Source of the DNA: Sphagnum compactum
Taxonomy: Eukaryota > Bryophyta > Sphagnopsida > Sphagnales
Assembly: GCA_965153455.1 (NCBI GenBank)
Contig: OZ234499.1
Span: forward strand, 17,542,271-17,606,270
Reading direction: 5' to 3'
Length of the DNA stretch: 64,000 nt
Below the pieces are notes generated by a model. The model ran no database searches and had not been told where the DNA came from. It saw only the letters and a list, made by a program, of their open reading frames with translations. A program made the translations under genes and the position numbers. Shown piece after piece: positions 38,491 through 49,090 of the stretch. Within the stretch, counting starts at the first letter, position 1; every line of letters starts with the position of its first letter.

Positions 38491-39718
38491 TAGGATGGGT
38501 ATTTTGGTGATTGTCACTATGACAATTCTAGAGTCAATTCAAATTATAGTTTGTCGTACATCAAATTTCATGTTGAAATCGTTTTTTTTTTCTTGTTTGT
38601 TTGTTTGTTTGTATCTTGTTGTTTGTCTTACACCCTTTCAATGTTTTTTTTTTGGTCTGTTTGTATCTTGTTGTGAACTTTTCTAATGTAAAAACGTATT
38701 AATAGAACAAAATGACATATAGTGAAATTTACCAAAAACATTCTTCAATTATTACATTCACACAAAGTACTTTAATCATCATCACTGTTAGTGTGAAAGT
38801 AATGCGGAGCCCAAATTTATAATTTATTTTCCATGACAAAATAGACTTTCAATTCAATAACTTTAAATGTTCAATCAATCTGAAAATTGCAAAAACTAAA
38901 CATACACATCGCCTCATCTGAAAATTGCAAAACAATAACCATGCACTCCATCTTGATGTCAAGGGCTTTTGAATGGTACCAAAAGCACAACAAAGGCCCC
39001 CATGGTTTGGCTAGCTTAAGGTGTGATCACCAAAAAAAAAAAAACACCAATCTTAATTTATAGATGCAAAGTGAACAAAATCAAATGCCATTTCATGAAA
39101 TTGGAAATCAGTTTACAAGATTTACAAAATTTTATTATGACAAAGGTTGATCCATTGGAGAATATGAGCAAGAATAAAGGGAAAGGTAAAGTGAAATCAA
39201 AATTGGGGGTTGAAACTACCTCAAGAACCAATTTAGGTGAGACAGTTGATTTGGTCCCTTGTTTTTTCCATGTGTATTGTAATCATCTCGACATCTTGTT
39301 TCATCCCCAATTTTGTTGAAACTAGGTACAAATACCCCAATTTGAAATATTTGGGCTTTGCATTGTGATGATGATTAAAGTATTTGTGTGGACATAATAA
39401 TTTTGTTGTAATCAATTTTGTCTTTTCAAAAAATAAAATTTCGTAAATTTCATTATATGTCATTTTGTTCCATTAATATTCATTTACATTTTTTATTTGC
39501 CAGGCAAAATGCCAATGAAGTCTAATTCATTAGAAAAGTTCACAACAAGATACAAATAGACCCAAAAAAAAAACCATTGAAAAGGTGTAAGACAAACAAC
39601 AAGATACAAACAAAGAAAAGAAAAAAATGATTCTGAAATGGAATTTGATCTATGATGAATTATAATTCAAAATGATTCTGGAATTGTCATAATGATGATC
39701 ACCAAAATACTCATCCTA
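38491..39718. mobile_element. Element with long (about 330-380 bp) terminal inverted repeats
   Basis: The left arm (38491 to about 38825) and the reverse complement of the right arm (39718 back to about 39335) start GGATGGGTATTTTGGTGAT and GGATGAGTATTTTGGTGAT. They stay alignable through TTGTATCTTGTTGTTTGTCT, TTGTGAACTTTTCTAATG, ACAAAATGACATATA and ACTTTAATCATCATCAC. The left arm lacks about 50 bp present in the right. The interior of about 510 bp contains an open stretch (39023-39319) with a lysine-rich segment but no known domain. The ends are flanked by TA. Long inverted repeats suit a Mutator-like or foldback element; no clear longer target duplication was found. Confidence 0.8.
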
Positions 39719-40969
39719 GGTGCACGCAAATATTTTATACAATATTTTTTTTTTAATAAACTTTTAACCTTCTTCTAGCATTTCAAAACAAATGAAACTT
39801 TTAGTTTTTTTCATTAATATCTCTAGTTTCCTTCTAGTTTTCTAAAGAAATTTATGTCATATCATTTGGACTTGAAAAAGTACTCCAAAAATATCCCCAA
39901 CAATTACGTCATTTTTCACAAGTTGGGGATGATTTTAGTTATGAAAACAAACTCCATTAACCAAAATAATAATATTAAAATGTTCACCACATCAATATTG
40001 AAGTGCATGAAAAAACAACCAAATACTTGCAAAAACATTTCACCTACTTTCAAGTACTTGAATGTTATTTTTCAAATTGTCGCAAATTTCAAGTCCAATT
40101 CAAATGCTTGTAAGTAGTTTAGAAACACATGATTACAACAATTTAGCTTTTGAAGTTCATGCAAACAAAAGTTAAGAAATAATGTACCCAAAAATAATAT
40201 TATTATCCCCATAAAATCATCTACTTGTTAATCCTTTTATTGAAAGACCTTTGTATTTTGTTGCTTATGCTATTTTTTGTGTATACTTTACCATACCACA
40301 TATTAAACCAATTTCGATGAAACATTGTCACTAGAATTTTATGAATAACACAATAATGTGTGATATAATTGGTTTTTTATTATTTTCACTGGTGATTTTT
40401 ACCTTGGTCAATTGATCTTATCATAAATATGTAAAGAGGACGTGAAAGAAGGATGACAAAAATTAACGATATATATCTTATTGTTGTTGTTCCAAAACAA
40501 TCATAACCTTTACATTAAGAAGGTGTTTTTTTAAAAAAAAAACATTAATCATTGATTAAAAGAATGGGTGATTTGATCTAATACTTTTGTCTAGACTCTA
40601 TAGGGTATGACCTAATACTTTTGTCATAGTACTCTATTATAATCATAAAAGTTAAGCTAAAGCCTCTTTATATAACCCTAATTTCATATTCTTTACATTC
40701 AACCCTTTAATCATGGTAAGACAAATTTTTTGTTAACTTCTAACTATGATGCCTTTGTGTATGTAACCAAAGATTTTAGTAAGGTCTTCTAATTTTTAGA
40801 AGCCTTCTCTATTTTTTCCATGTTGTAAGTACAAGGAGTTAAGTATCACCTCCATATCTAGTTTGAGGTATGTTACTCTCATCAATTTCATACAATAATC
40901 TTTTTTTTTTCTCAGTAAACTTTCTATAAGAATGTGTGTGATTATATCTTGGGTATTGCAATATTCGAA
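39719..40969. other. Gene-free AT-rich interval
   Basis: No recognised gene. It may include the remains of the 3' LTR of the copia element to its right, but I could not define LTR borders. Confidence 0.35.
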
Positions 40970-43900
40970 TTTATTTTTTTGCGAGCATTTTTTTAATCAA
41001 GTGAGCTTGAGCTTTAATGTTTGTTCTTGTATGCAATTTAGGGTTTTCAATGAGAGTTATTGCACTTTGATTATCTAAGTGATTATAGAGTTGCTTATAA
41101 TATGAGCTTGGTAGTAGCCTTCTTATCCATTGTGCTTTTCTTGAAGTTCAAAACAAAACCATGTATTCCAATTTTGTGCTAGACACAACCATTGCCTTTT
41201 CCCACCTTATGACGTCATTAACAAAGGAGTTACCTAACGTAGGCCTCTTCATGTCAATGTCTCCTATCCAAATAACACTAGAATAGTCTTGCAAGACTAG
41301 AGGCTTGTTTGTCTTTCTATACATTAGTCTTCTTCCTATCGTTCCTTTCATATATCTTATATTTTTTTAACTACCAACCAATATTGTTGTTCAAAATGTG
41401 ATAAGCATTGAATAACCAAACTTACTATAAAGATAATGTCAAGCCAAGTATTGATTATTGTAAGCATCAAGTTGTCAACAACACCTTAGCAAGGTATGTT
41501 CACCATCCTTGATTTTTCTTCCTTAGTTTGACGTAAATTATATTTGTTTAATTCTAGCCTATTTGTAATTATAGGATTATAAGTTTGCATTTTATATCTA
41601 TGCAACACTTACTCAATATATTTATGTTGATCGATTGATAAGATTCCAAGCTCTTTCTCACAACGGATCTGCATCCCAAACAAAAATGGAAAAAGTTAAG
41701 TCTAGCATTTCAAACTATCAAACTAATAAAAGTTCTTGATATTTTTCATTAAATCAACAATATCTTTTGGTAGTATTGAATCATCAACATACACATTAAT
41801 AATTATCAAACCCTTTCCTTTAAACTTTATGTGGATATTTGAACTTGATTCATTGTTGTGAAAATTGTTAAAGACCATAAGTGAGCCCAATCGTTGATGA
41901 ATCGTCATTCATGGGATAACTACATTAAACATATGTAAGGTTTTTTCAACTTGCGCAGTAATTTGGGACTTCTTTGTTTTTGAAAAAGCCTTTTCAGAAC
42001 TTCCATGTAGATCTATTCATTGAATAATTGCATTATAAAATGACCAACACCTACGTACTTCATTGCACAAAAGAAAGAATTGGCTAATCAAATTAACATG
42101 ACAAATATGATTAGTCATCAGGGGTGAAAATTTAAAAACCCATGATTAACAAGCTAACATGACAATTGTTTTAATTGTTATGACCCAAAATAATTTTACA
42201 TTATACTAGTTGTGTAAAGGTGTATATCAATCATTTTTAGATCATTTCAAGTCATTTTAAAACAAAAACAAGCAATGAAAACACTAGTGGTTACAATGTT
42301 TTAATATTGTTTTAAAATATTTTCTTAAATCATTAGATTCATTTCAAACATATTCAAATGTTTTCATAATATAATTAAAGCATTATTGAATAAGTAAACT
42401 AAACATTTTTACTAACATTAAGTCAATATGTCACTTCAAAAGGTGTAAAAATTAAAATTTTGTTACACATGTTGGTCATTTTATTGTGAACTTACCCTCA
42501 TCAAGTTGACCATTGACTAAGGTTTTTTTTACATCCACTTGTTGAATGTCCAAACCATGATGTTATTGCAAAAGCTAGTAACATTCTAATTGAAGTGAGT
42601 TTCAAAAGGGATTCTTATAGTCAATTCCCTCTTGTTGAGTACATAGCATTTTGCAACTATTTTTGTTTTATATACAACAATTGTAGCATTGGAATTTCAA
42701 CTTTTCATTTTATTGCATTATTCCAAATATTTATTTTAGCTTCTATGAATGTTTCTTGCATAGATCTAGGTGGTTGCGAAGTAAGGTGGACCAATTTTGG
42801 CGGATTTAGTTCGTAAAAAGTTCATTTGGTAATGTTAAAATTGTGGTCTATTATATCATTGTTTAAGTGGGGGATTAAATGTCATTAATGAGATAATAAA
42901 GATTATGTGAATAAAATCCCAACTACATAACTCTTTAACATGCATGTTAAAGGGGGAAAAAATTGAAATCTATCGAAAAATGAATATGACATGGACTTTT
43001 GAAAATAAGGTCCATATTTTTTTTCAAATTAAGTTTTTCTAACAATTTTTTGCATCTATGTCACTTTTGCTTTAATATATTATATATTGAGTCCCTATAA
43101 AATAACTTTAAAAAATTTCATAAACAAAAATGTATTTGTATCAAGCCATAAACAAAAGACCAGTCCATATTTCTCAACTTCAAAAGTTCAATAGTCTATA
43201 TTTGGAGAATACATACTATAATTTTTTATGTAGATGTCTTTTCATTCAAATTGAAAATCTTAATTCCATTTTGGCATAGTGATGATTTTATGGCATGTTG
43301 ATGACATGTTAATGCATGACACTTTGCAAAAACTTGTAGTGTGACGCAAAAAGTGGCCCACCTTAACTTGCACCCGCCCATCTCATGGATAAGTTTGAAT
43401 AAGTAGTTTATTCTTCATTTTTTTTAGATGTAAACTTTTTTTCCATTTAATTAACATTGAAGGTGGTTGCTTTTGTCTTACCTCCTTTCTAGGACTTTTA
43501 GTGGGTTCTTCTGCATTTCCACCACAAGTGGTGTATACAACCAATGATTGTTGAATTAGAGTTTACAATTGATTTCATGCTTCACATTCTCCCCCTTTAC
43601 CAACACCAAGTTCTTGTTTAGCTTGAACAACAATGGGGGATAGAACCCACTTGTGTAATTTCTAAATTACCAGGGTTTGGAACTAGGCTATTGGTGACAT
43701 TTGGATCATTTTCCCACATTCAAAATGGTGTTTGATGCATTACATGTTATTCATGAAGTTGAAAAATTCCTTTTTGGGGGGCGGTTTTCATGAGGAGATT
43801 GTTTGGAGAAGGATGGATCCAATTCGAATTTGTTTTCCTTGATGAAGTCATCTTTTCCTTCTTGTTCAACTATTATGTTTGTCACTTTACTAACTTCTTG

Positions 43901-45480
43901 AAAAATGATATCTTTTGACCTAATTATTTTATTGGATTTTCTTGACATGCATTATTTGAACTTATATTATAATTTTTAAAAAAGTTCCTTTAGGATCTAA
44001 AAGCAAAAACAATGCAACCAAACATTTTCAAGTGTGAATCATTTGGTTTATACTTTATACCATGTTCATATTTCATATGGAGACAAATTGGCTATTGTTT
44101 TACTAGGTTGTTTATTGTGAAAGTATGTAGCTATGAGTAGTGCATCTAGGCCTTAAAAACCCCCATCAATACAATTGAAGGTAACATGTTTAAAACAACT
44201 TCCACATTGCATAGGCATTTTATTTTTCTATTCTAAAACACCATTTTGTTGTGATATGTATGGAAGAAAAAATCGTCTTAAGATTTCATTCACTTGATAG
44301 AACTCAATGAAATCAATAGACTTATCTTTGCTTTTTTTGTCAATTTTTTAATCTTCCCATTTGATTTTCAACCATACCTTTGTATTTTCAAATGTAGAAA
44401 AGACTTTTGATTTGTTTCGTAACAAAAAAATCAAATTATATTATGAATATTATCAATGTATATGATGAAATACATGTTCAATTTATGTGAATGATAATTT
44501 GCATTTGACAACAAATGTCCAACTCATGTACCAAGCTCAAGGAGAACACTCTATGTTAATATTTGACACTACATGTGTCAAATTATATATTCTTTAAAGG
44601 GTGTATTATGTGAAGGAGCATTAATTTTTCTCACACTATTATTGTTTAATTTTATAATATGCACATATTTAACTCACCTTAAACTTAATTTAAATTTCAC
44701 TCATGCATTGAATTTTGGTACCATATATTTGTTTGAAATTTTAGTTTTAGTTCAAAGCCATGAAACATTTGGATGTTGTTCATCATAAGGATAAAATGTT
44801 TAGAAACATATTTTTCAATACATCTATTTCCTTACTATTTCCAACAAAACATAACATCTTTTCACTTACTATTCCCTTAAAAGGTGTAAAAAATAGGTGT
44901 CACTTGCCCCGCATTATAAACTTTTTTAATATGCCCTCTCCATGATCCTATTAATTGAACCTATTAACAATTAATATCTAAAGTCTCTTTGTACATATAG
45001 ATTTTGTAATTTTTTTCTAATACCTATTATTATCACATTTATACTTTATATTAGTTATATCTAAATTTTGAAAATAAAAATATTCACATTAATATAAAAC
45101 TAATTGAATTAAAAAATTTATTTAAAACACCAATATGTGAGACCTTATATTTTTACTCATGTAATTTTCCAATTCCAGAAAAGGCATTTTCATTTGGGCA
45201 CTAGATCAAAAGGTAAGCTTGTTCTTGTTGTTTTATATTATGAAATTGATTACCTATACTATTTTCTCACAACATTGTAAGATTTGCAAAATTGAAAAGA
45301 TTTGATGTCAACCAAATCTAAATTTCCAATTGCAATATCCTTGTAATCATTGTTTGTGAGCATCTTTGGCCTAAATGCCCCAACCTTTTATGGCATAAGT
45401 TTTCATTTGAATTTGAGCTTCCAACATTTGCTAGAACCTCTTTCGTCATGTTTGAAATTCCCGAATTTGTACAAGTTGTT
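40970..45480 (-). pseudogene. Decayed Ty1/copia retrotransposon pol
   Basis: Minus-strand translation shows copia pol domains in the normal order, with many stops and frameshifts. A gag-pre-integrase-like piece (RLGHLRPKMLT) is near 45.4 kb. Integrase pieces near 44.1-44.4 kb include a counterpart of the PQQNGV motif and NKQPS. Reverse transcriptase pieces include QVDVKKTLVNGQLDEG near 42.5 kb and the catalytic YVDD at 41780-41791. An RNase H region at 41351-41040 includes GDIDMKRPT, SSTKLEYM and DNQSAITLIENPKLHTRT. In RNase H the usual YSDADWAGD reads YSSVIWIGD, losing an active-site aspartate. The element is inactive. LTRs were not delimited, so the ends are approximate. Confidence 0.85.
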
Positions 45481-46926
45481 TTCCAATTTGTAGGTTACAA
45501 TTAAATGCCAATATTTGGAAAGTAAACAACTCCCACCTTTTATAATAAGCTCTACTCCAAATTCTAACAAATTGCTTGACTAAAAATAATTTTTTCTCAA
45601 AACTAGAACATGTATTACATCAAGCATTTCTCTTATTTGTCTGTAATGATGAATAGGGGGATGGGGGAGGTGGATATTAAAATAGTATGTGAATATTAAA
45701 ATTTTAGATTATAATAAGATGGGAAAATTTAAAGTTCCCTCACATATTGCCCCCCAAACAATACTTTTTTATGCACATAGAAACCCCAGTGTGATGTTTT
45801 GTTTCTTTTTTTCAATAGCAATTCATTTATGATTAACAATCTTTTTGCACATGACTTTTTCTTTTTGGCAATAGAAACATCATAGTTTTTTTTTCCCCAT
45901 CCATGTTGGAACAAAACTAACCCTTCACCTTCTTTTGAAGTGCTTGAACCTATTGTGTTCTTTTATATATGTTTTATGTTTAGTTCATGTAAATAATGCA
46001 AATATTGAATCAGATAAAGCATCTCAACTCTTGATGAGAGTTTTTCTTATGGCAAGTATGTCAATAAGTTCAAGTTTGCAATTTCATGTTGGGTTGTCCT
46101 CTTAGAAAAACCAAAAAACTTTTATAACTTGTATCTACATATTTCTCAATAGTGATATCTCCATGTCTTCATCATTGATAAATGATCTTGTCATTGACAA
46201 TCCTTTGAAAACACTTTATATATAATGTTTACACTAAGAAGGTGTAACCTTTTGAAGAGCTATGTCCTTTTAATAGATTTTGATCCCAAGCTTATGTACA
46301 TAACCAATCATAAACATCAAGGTGTAAATGTAATTTCATGTTTTATTAAGATTTGTTAATGAAATTCCAAGTAAGATTTTGAAAGGATTCAACATAGAAG
46401 AGAGTGAAAGAAATGTTTGGAGGTACAACAACCTGCCACCAAACAATTGGGCAATGGTTCTAAAACACCTTCAAGCTATCCAACAAACTACAACCAAATA
46501 GTTGCCCAAGATCACAATTCACACCTTAAGCTAAATTCGCACCTGCAAGGTTTTGCAAGATGTTTTTATTCCATTTAAAACTCTGTTGATTGGCTAAGGA
46601 TCTAAGGAATAAATTAACCACTCTATTCACACAAAGGGATATATTTTTTTAAAATTTTAAAAATTTAACGAGATTAATTTCATCATACATTGAAATGTCT
46701 ACAAATAAGGTGAAAATTTTGGACAATGTAAATGCATTCTACAAAATCATGACCTTCATGACCTTCCATCCATTGAAAGAAATTAAATGAAAAAATAAAT
46801 GAAGTCGATGTCCAAAACAACTAGCCAAAATTCAAGAATTGTGGAAAACATGAAATTCAAAAAATGTGAAGAACATAATCATGACAAAGAATAATATTAG
46901 GATTTCTTTGGGAATGTAATTGGTGG

Positions 46927-46928
<2 letters not shown>
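45481..46928. other. Gene-free interval containing copy B of a dispersed repeat
   Basis: No coding gene. From about 46590 it is related in order and motifs to 27330-27930. The left part may include 5' sequence of the copia element (gag/LTR), too decayed to identify. Confidence 0.4.
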
Positions 46929-46960
<32 letters not shown>

Positions 46961-47030
46961 TTTTAATCCTTTAAAGTCAAGGGGTCAAACTAACTCCACC
47001 CTAATTCAAGCTAAATCTAGGAAAATTATA
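46590..47030. repeat. Dispersed repeat, copy B (partner 27330-27930)
   Basis: Diverged copy of 27330-27930 (see that entry for shared motifs), interrupted by a 29-bp G homopolymer. Confidence 0.6.
46929..46957. repeat. G29 homopolymer
   Basis: 29 consecutive G residues in AT-rich DNA. True length in the genome is uncertain because such tracts are error-prone in sequencing. Confidence 0.9.
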
Positions 47031-47110
47031 AATAGTTATATTTAAGGATAAGTTACTCTCAAACATTTAATCATAATGACATGCCAGCTACCACCTAAGT
47101 TTTTATCCCT

Positions 47111-47318
47111 TTTAAATGCCACGTGACATAACCTAGATGACCAATGTTTAAATGCCACGTGGCATAACCTAGATGGCCAATGTTTAAATGCCATGTGACA
47201 TAGCCTAGATGGCCAATGTTTAGATGCCATGTGCCATAGCCTAGGTGGCTAATGTTTAGATGCCATGTGGCTTAACTTGGGTGGCCATTGTTTAAATGCC
47301 ACATGGCATTTGCCTAGT
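47111..47318. repeat. Tandem array, 36-bp unit, six copies, most with a G-box-like palindrome
   Basis: Units begin with TTTA at 47111, 47147, 47183, 47219, 47255 and 47291, an exact 36-bp period; the sixth is partial. Each has a variant of ATGCCACGTGGCAT followed by AACCTAGATGGCCAATG. The second unit has the perfect palindrome ATGCCACGTGGCAT with the core CACGTG; others are CACGTGAC or CATGTG variants. Because the unit is 36 bp, the minus strand reads as an open 12-residue repeat (HWPSRLCHVAFK), most likely incidental. Confidence 0.93.
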
Positions 47319-47574
47319 CAAAATGATGTTTGACTAATTAAAAAATCATTTCATTGTTATATAAACTAATCAAAATGACTAGTCAAAAGTATTAGTCGAA
47401 ATTACTAATTAAAAATGCCAACTTAGGCTTGGTCAAAAAGTACTTGGCCCAATCACAGTGGGCAGGTTCAAAACGACTTGTCCAAAATGACTAGGAGGTT
47501 TTTTTTACACCTGTCCAAAATGGGTCTTTTTTTACTAAACTTTCTTGTCAAAAAAAATAAGAATTCAAGTAGTG
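47319..47574. mobile_element. Probable right end of a second CACTA element
   Basis: The sequence is packed with ACTAGTCAAAA, TCAAAATGACTAG and TTGTCCAAAATG motifs like the subterminal repeats of the CACTA element at 11848-13867. It ends CAAGTAGTG at 47574, so the reverse complement starts CACTACTTG. I could not find a matching left CACTA end, so the element is truncated or its left end is unrecognised. The 36-bp array may belong to it. Confidence 0.5.
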
Positions 47575-47659
47575 TGACATTTGAATAAAGTACACTCTAC
47601 AGAAAGTCCATAAGGTCGCAAAAAATAAGCCACCATAGCTTGCATCTACCCTATGGATT

Positions 47660-48285
47660 CTATAAGAAATTAACGTAATGAAACTACTACAGGTCTAATA
47701 GCCAAGATTGAAAGGTGTTTTGTAGCTCAAGAGTTGCTGAATGCCATGGGGATAATCTATCCTCAATATTGGTTGGCTCCTAAGGCTAAAACTATGTTTT
47801 TTTCAAGCCACATGGCCTTGATTCAAACACACTTTAGGTTTTGAAAGGCCTTGGGGAGTTCCAAAACATTTGTGGGGCCATTGCTAGACCCCATCCTTCT
47901 TGATAAACAAGTTTTTTTTTTGAAATTGACCATGAAAAACCACTATCAAGTTGTTATGCTCCTTCCCCAGGGTTGCAACCATACTATTCGATTGTGGGAA
48001 AGGTTTGCCTCTTGTGTAGTTGTAACCCAGAACTTGTCAAAGTGGTTTCATTTGGTGAAGCTATGCACTGTGATGATTCTTGGTAACGTGAAGGATGAAA
48101 GGACATTCTCCAATCTTTCTTTTATGAAAAACAAGCTTCAAAATCGCCTCCATATTCACCTTGACCTTGTTGTAAAGATGTGTGCTCAAAGCTTTTATTC
48201 CTTGGAAACCTTTCCCTTTTACAAAGCAATATGTGATTGGAAAAATAATCACGTTATAGGTTGGATGCATAACCTAGTTTTTTGA
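47660..48285 (+). pseudogene. 3' part of a hAT-family transposase gene
   Basis: A single plus-strand frame runs from about 47660 to the TGA/TAG region ending at 48285, with one in-frame stop (TGA at 47842-47844). It reads AKIERCFVAQELLNAMGIIYPQYWL early on. It ends with the hAT C-terminal dimerisation region: LCTVMILGNVKDERTFSNLS, MKNKLQNRLHIHLDLVVKM, then FYSLETFPFYKAICDWKNN. This is the same family as the decayed copy at 10.2-14.7 kb, but much better preserved. The N-terminal zinc finger and most of the catalytic core are missing upstream, so it is a fragment. Confidence 0.87.
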
Positions 48286-48775
48286 ATTCAAGTTTTTGTT
48301 CATTTTAGGTTGTTGGTGGATTTTCAAACTTTGACTAGTAATGGTTTTTTTATTTGCTAAAAGTTTTTCCAAATATGTATAAAGACAAAAATAAGCCCAC
48401 AATCCTAGAAATCAAGGCTTTATATTTAGTTTATGCTTTCAATTTTGCATCACATTTGAAGGCATTCACCTCTTCTAATTGTATCCCATGGTGATAGTTT
48501 GAACTATTTTGATTTTGTTGTCTTGTGTATTTTGTTAACATGGGGTGGATGAAAGTAATGCTCAAACTACAATGGGCACGATCTCATTGAGATCAGGGTT
48601 CAAACCCCCCTCAAACTTGTGGTTTTTTTGCAAACGTTCGATGTACATTCATATATAACAAGAATTTACATTGACTTAGTTTAGTGGTCATTGGGTTGGA
48701 CCATGTGGCCTTGGGTGAACTAGTGCCTACATTGTTACCATGGTAAAAATTTCAATATCCTTTTAACTTGTAACT

Positions 48776-49090
48776 TGTCACAACCTTAACATTGAGTTCG
48801 CGACAAAGTGTGAAGTGCAAGGGCTCTTGAGGGGAACACTCTCACAGGGGAACATCCAAGGGATGAAGCCGAATGACTCCTAAGTGCACTCCCACTTTAG
48901 GAATTGCACTTGTGCGAGAGTTGCGAATGTTCAAAACCTTGGTTAGAAAGGTAAACAAACACCAAATTGGGCCCCCATAATACCATTAGAAAGGTCTTGA
49001 GGCGTAGATGTTTCAAGTGCCCTCGCATTGTTCATTCAAACCTGATTTGCATGAGTTATGATCAAAGGTGTCAATGGGAGTTTATAAAAT
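48776..49090. mobile_element. Fragment of an LTR related to the solo LTR at 12302-13121
   Basis: Starts TGTCACAACC (compare TGTCGCAACC). Later shared segments include ACCATTAGAAAGGTCTTGA, CGTAGAT.T, TGCCCTCGCATTG, CATTC and GAGTTATG. It breaks off near 49090 and lacks the right terminus and any target duplication. Confidence 0.72.

Noticed and set aside
40510-46250. TTTACA.TAAGAAGGTGT occurs near both ends of the copia remains and might mark LTRs.
   Set aside because: The similarity does not extend beyond about 20 bp, so LTR borders cannot be claimed.
47042-47230. Minus-strand open frame with a perfect-looking 12-residue protein repeat.
   Set aside because: It is the direct result of a 36-bp DNA repeat whose length is a multiple of three; no other coding sign is present.
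48550-48625. GGGTTCAAACCCCCC resembles a pol III B box.
   Set aside because: No A box at the proper distance and no tRNA fold.
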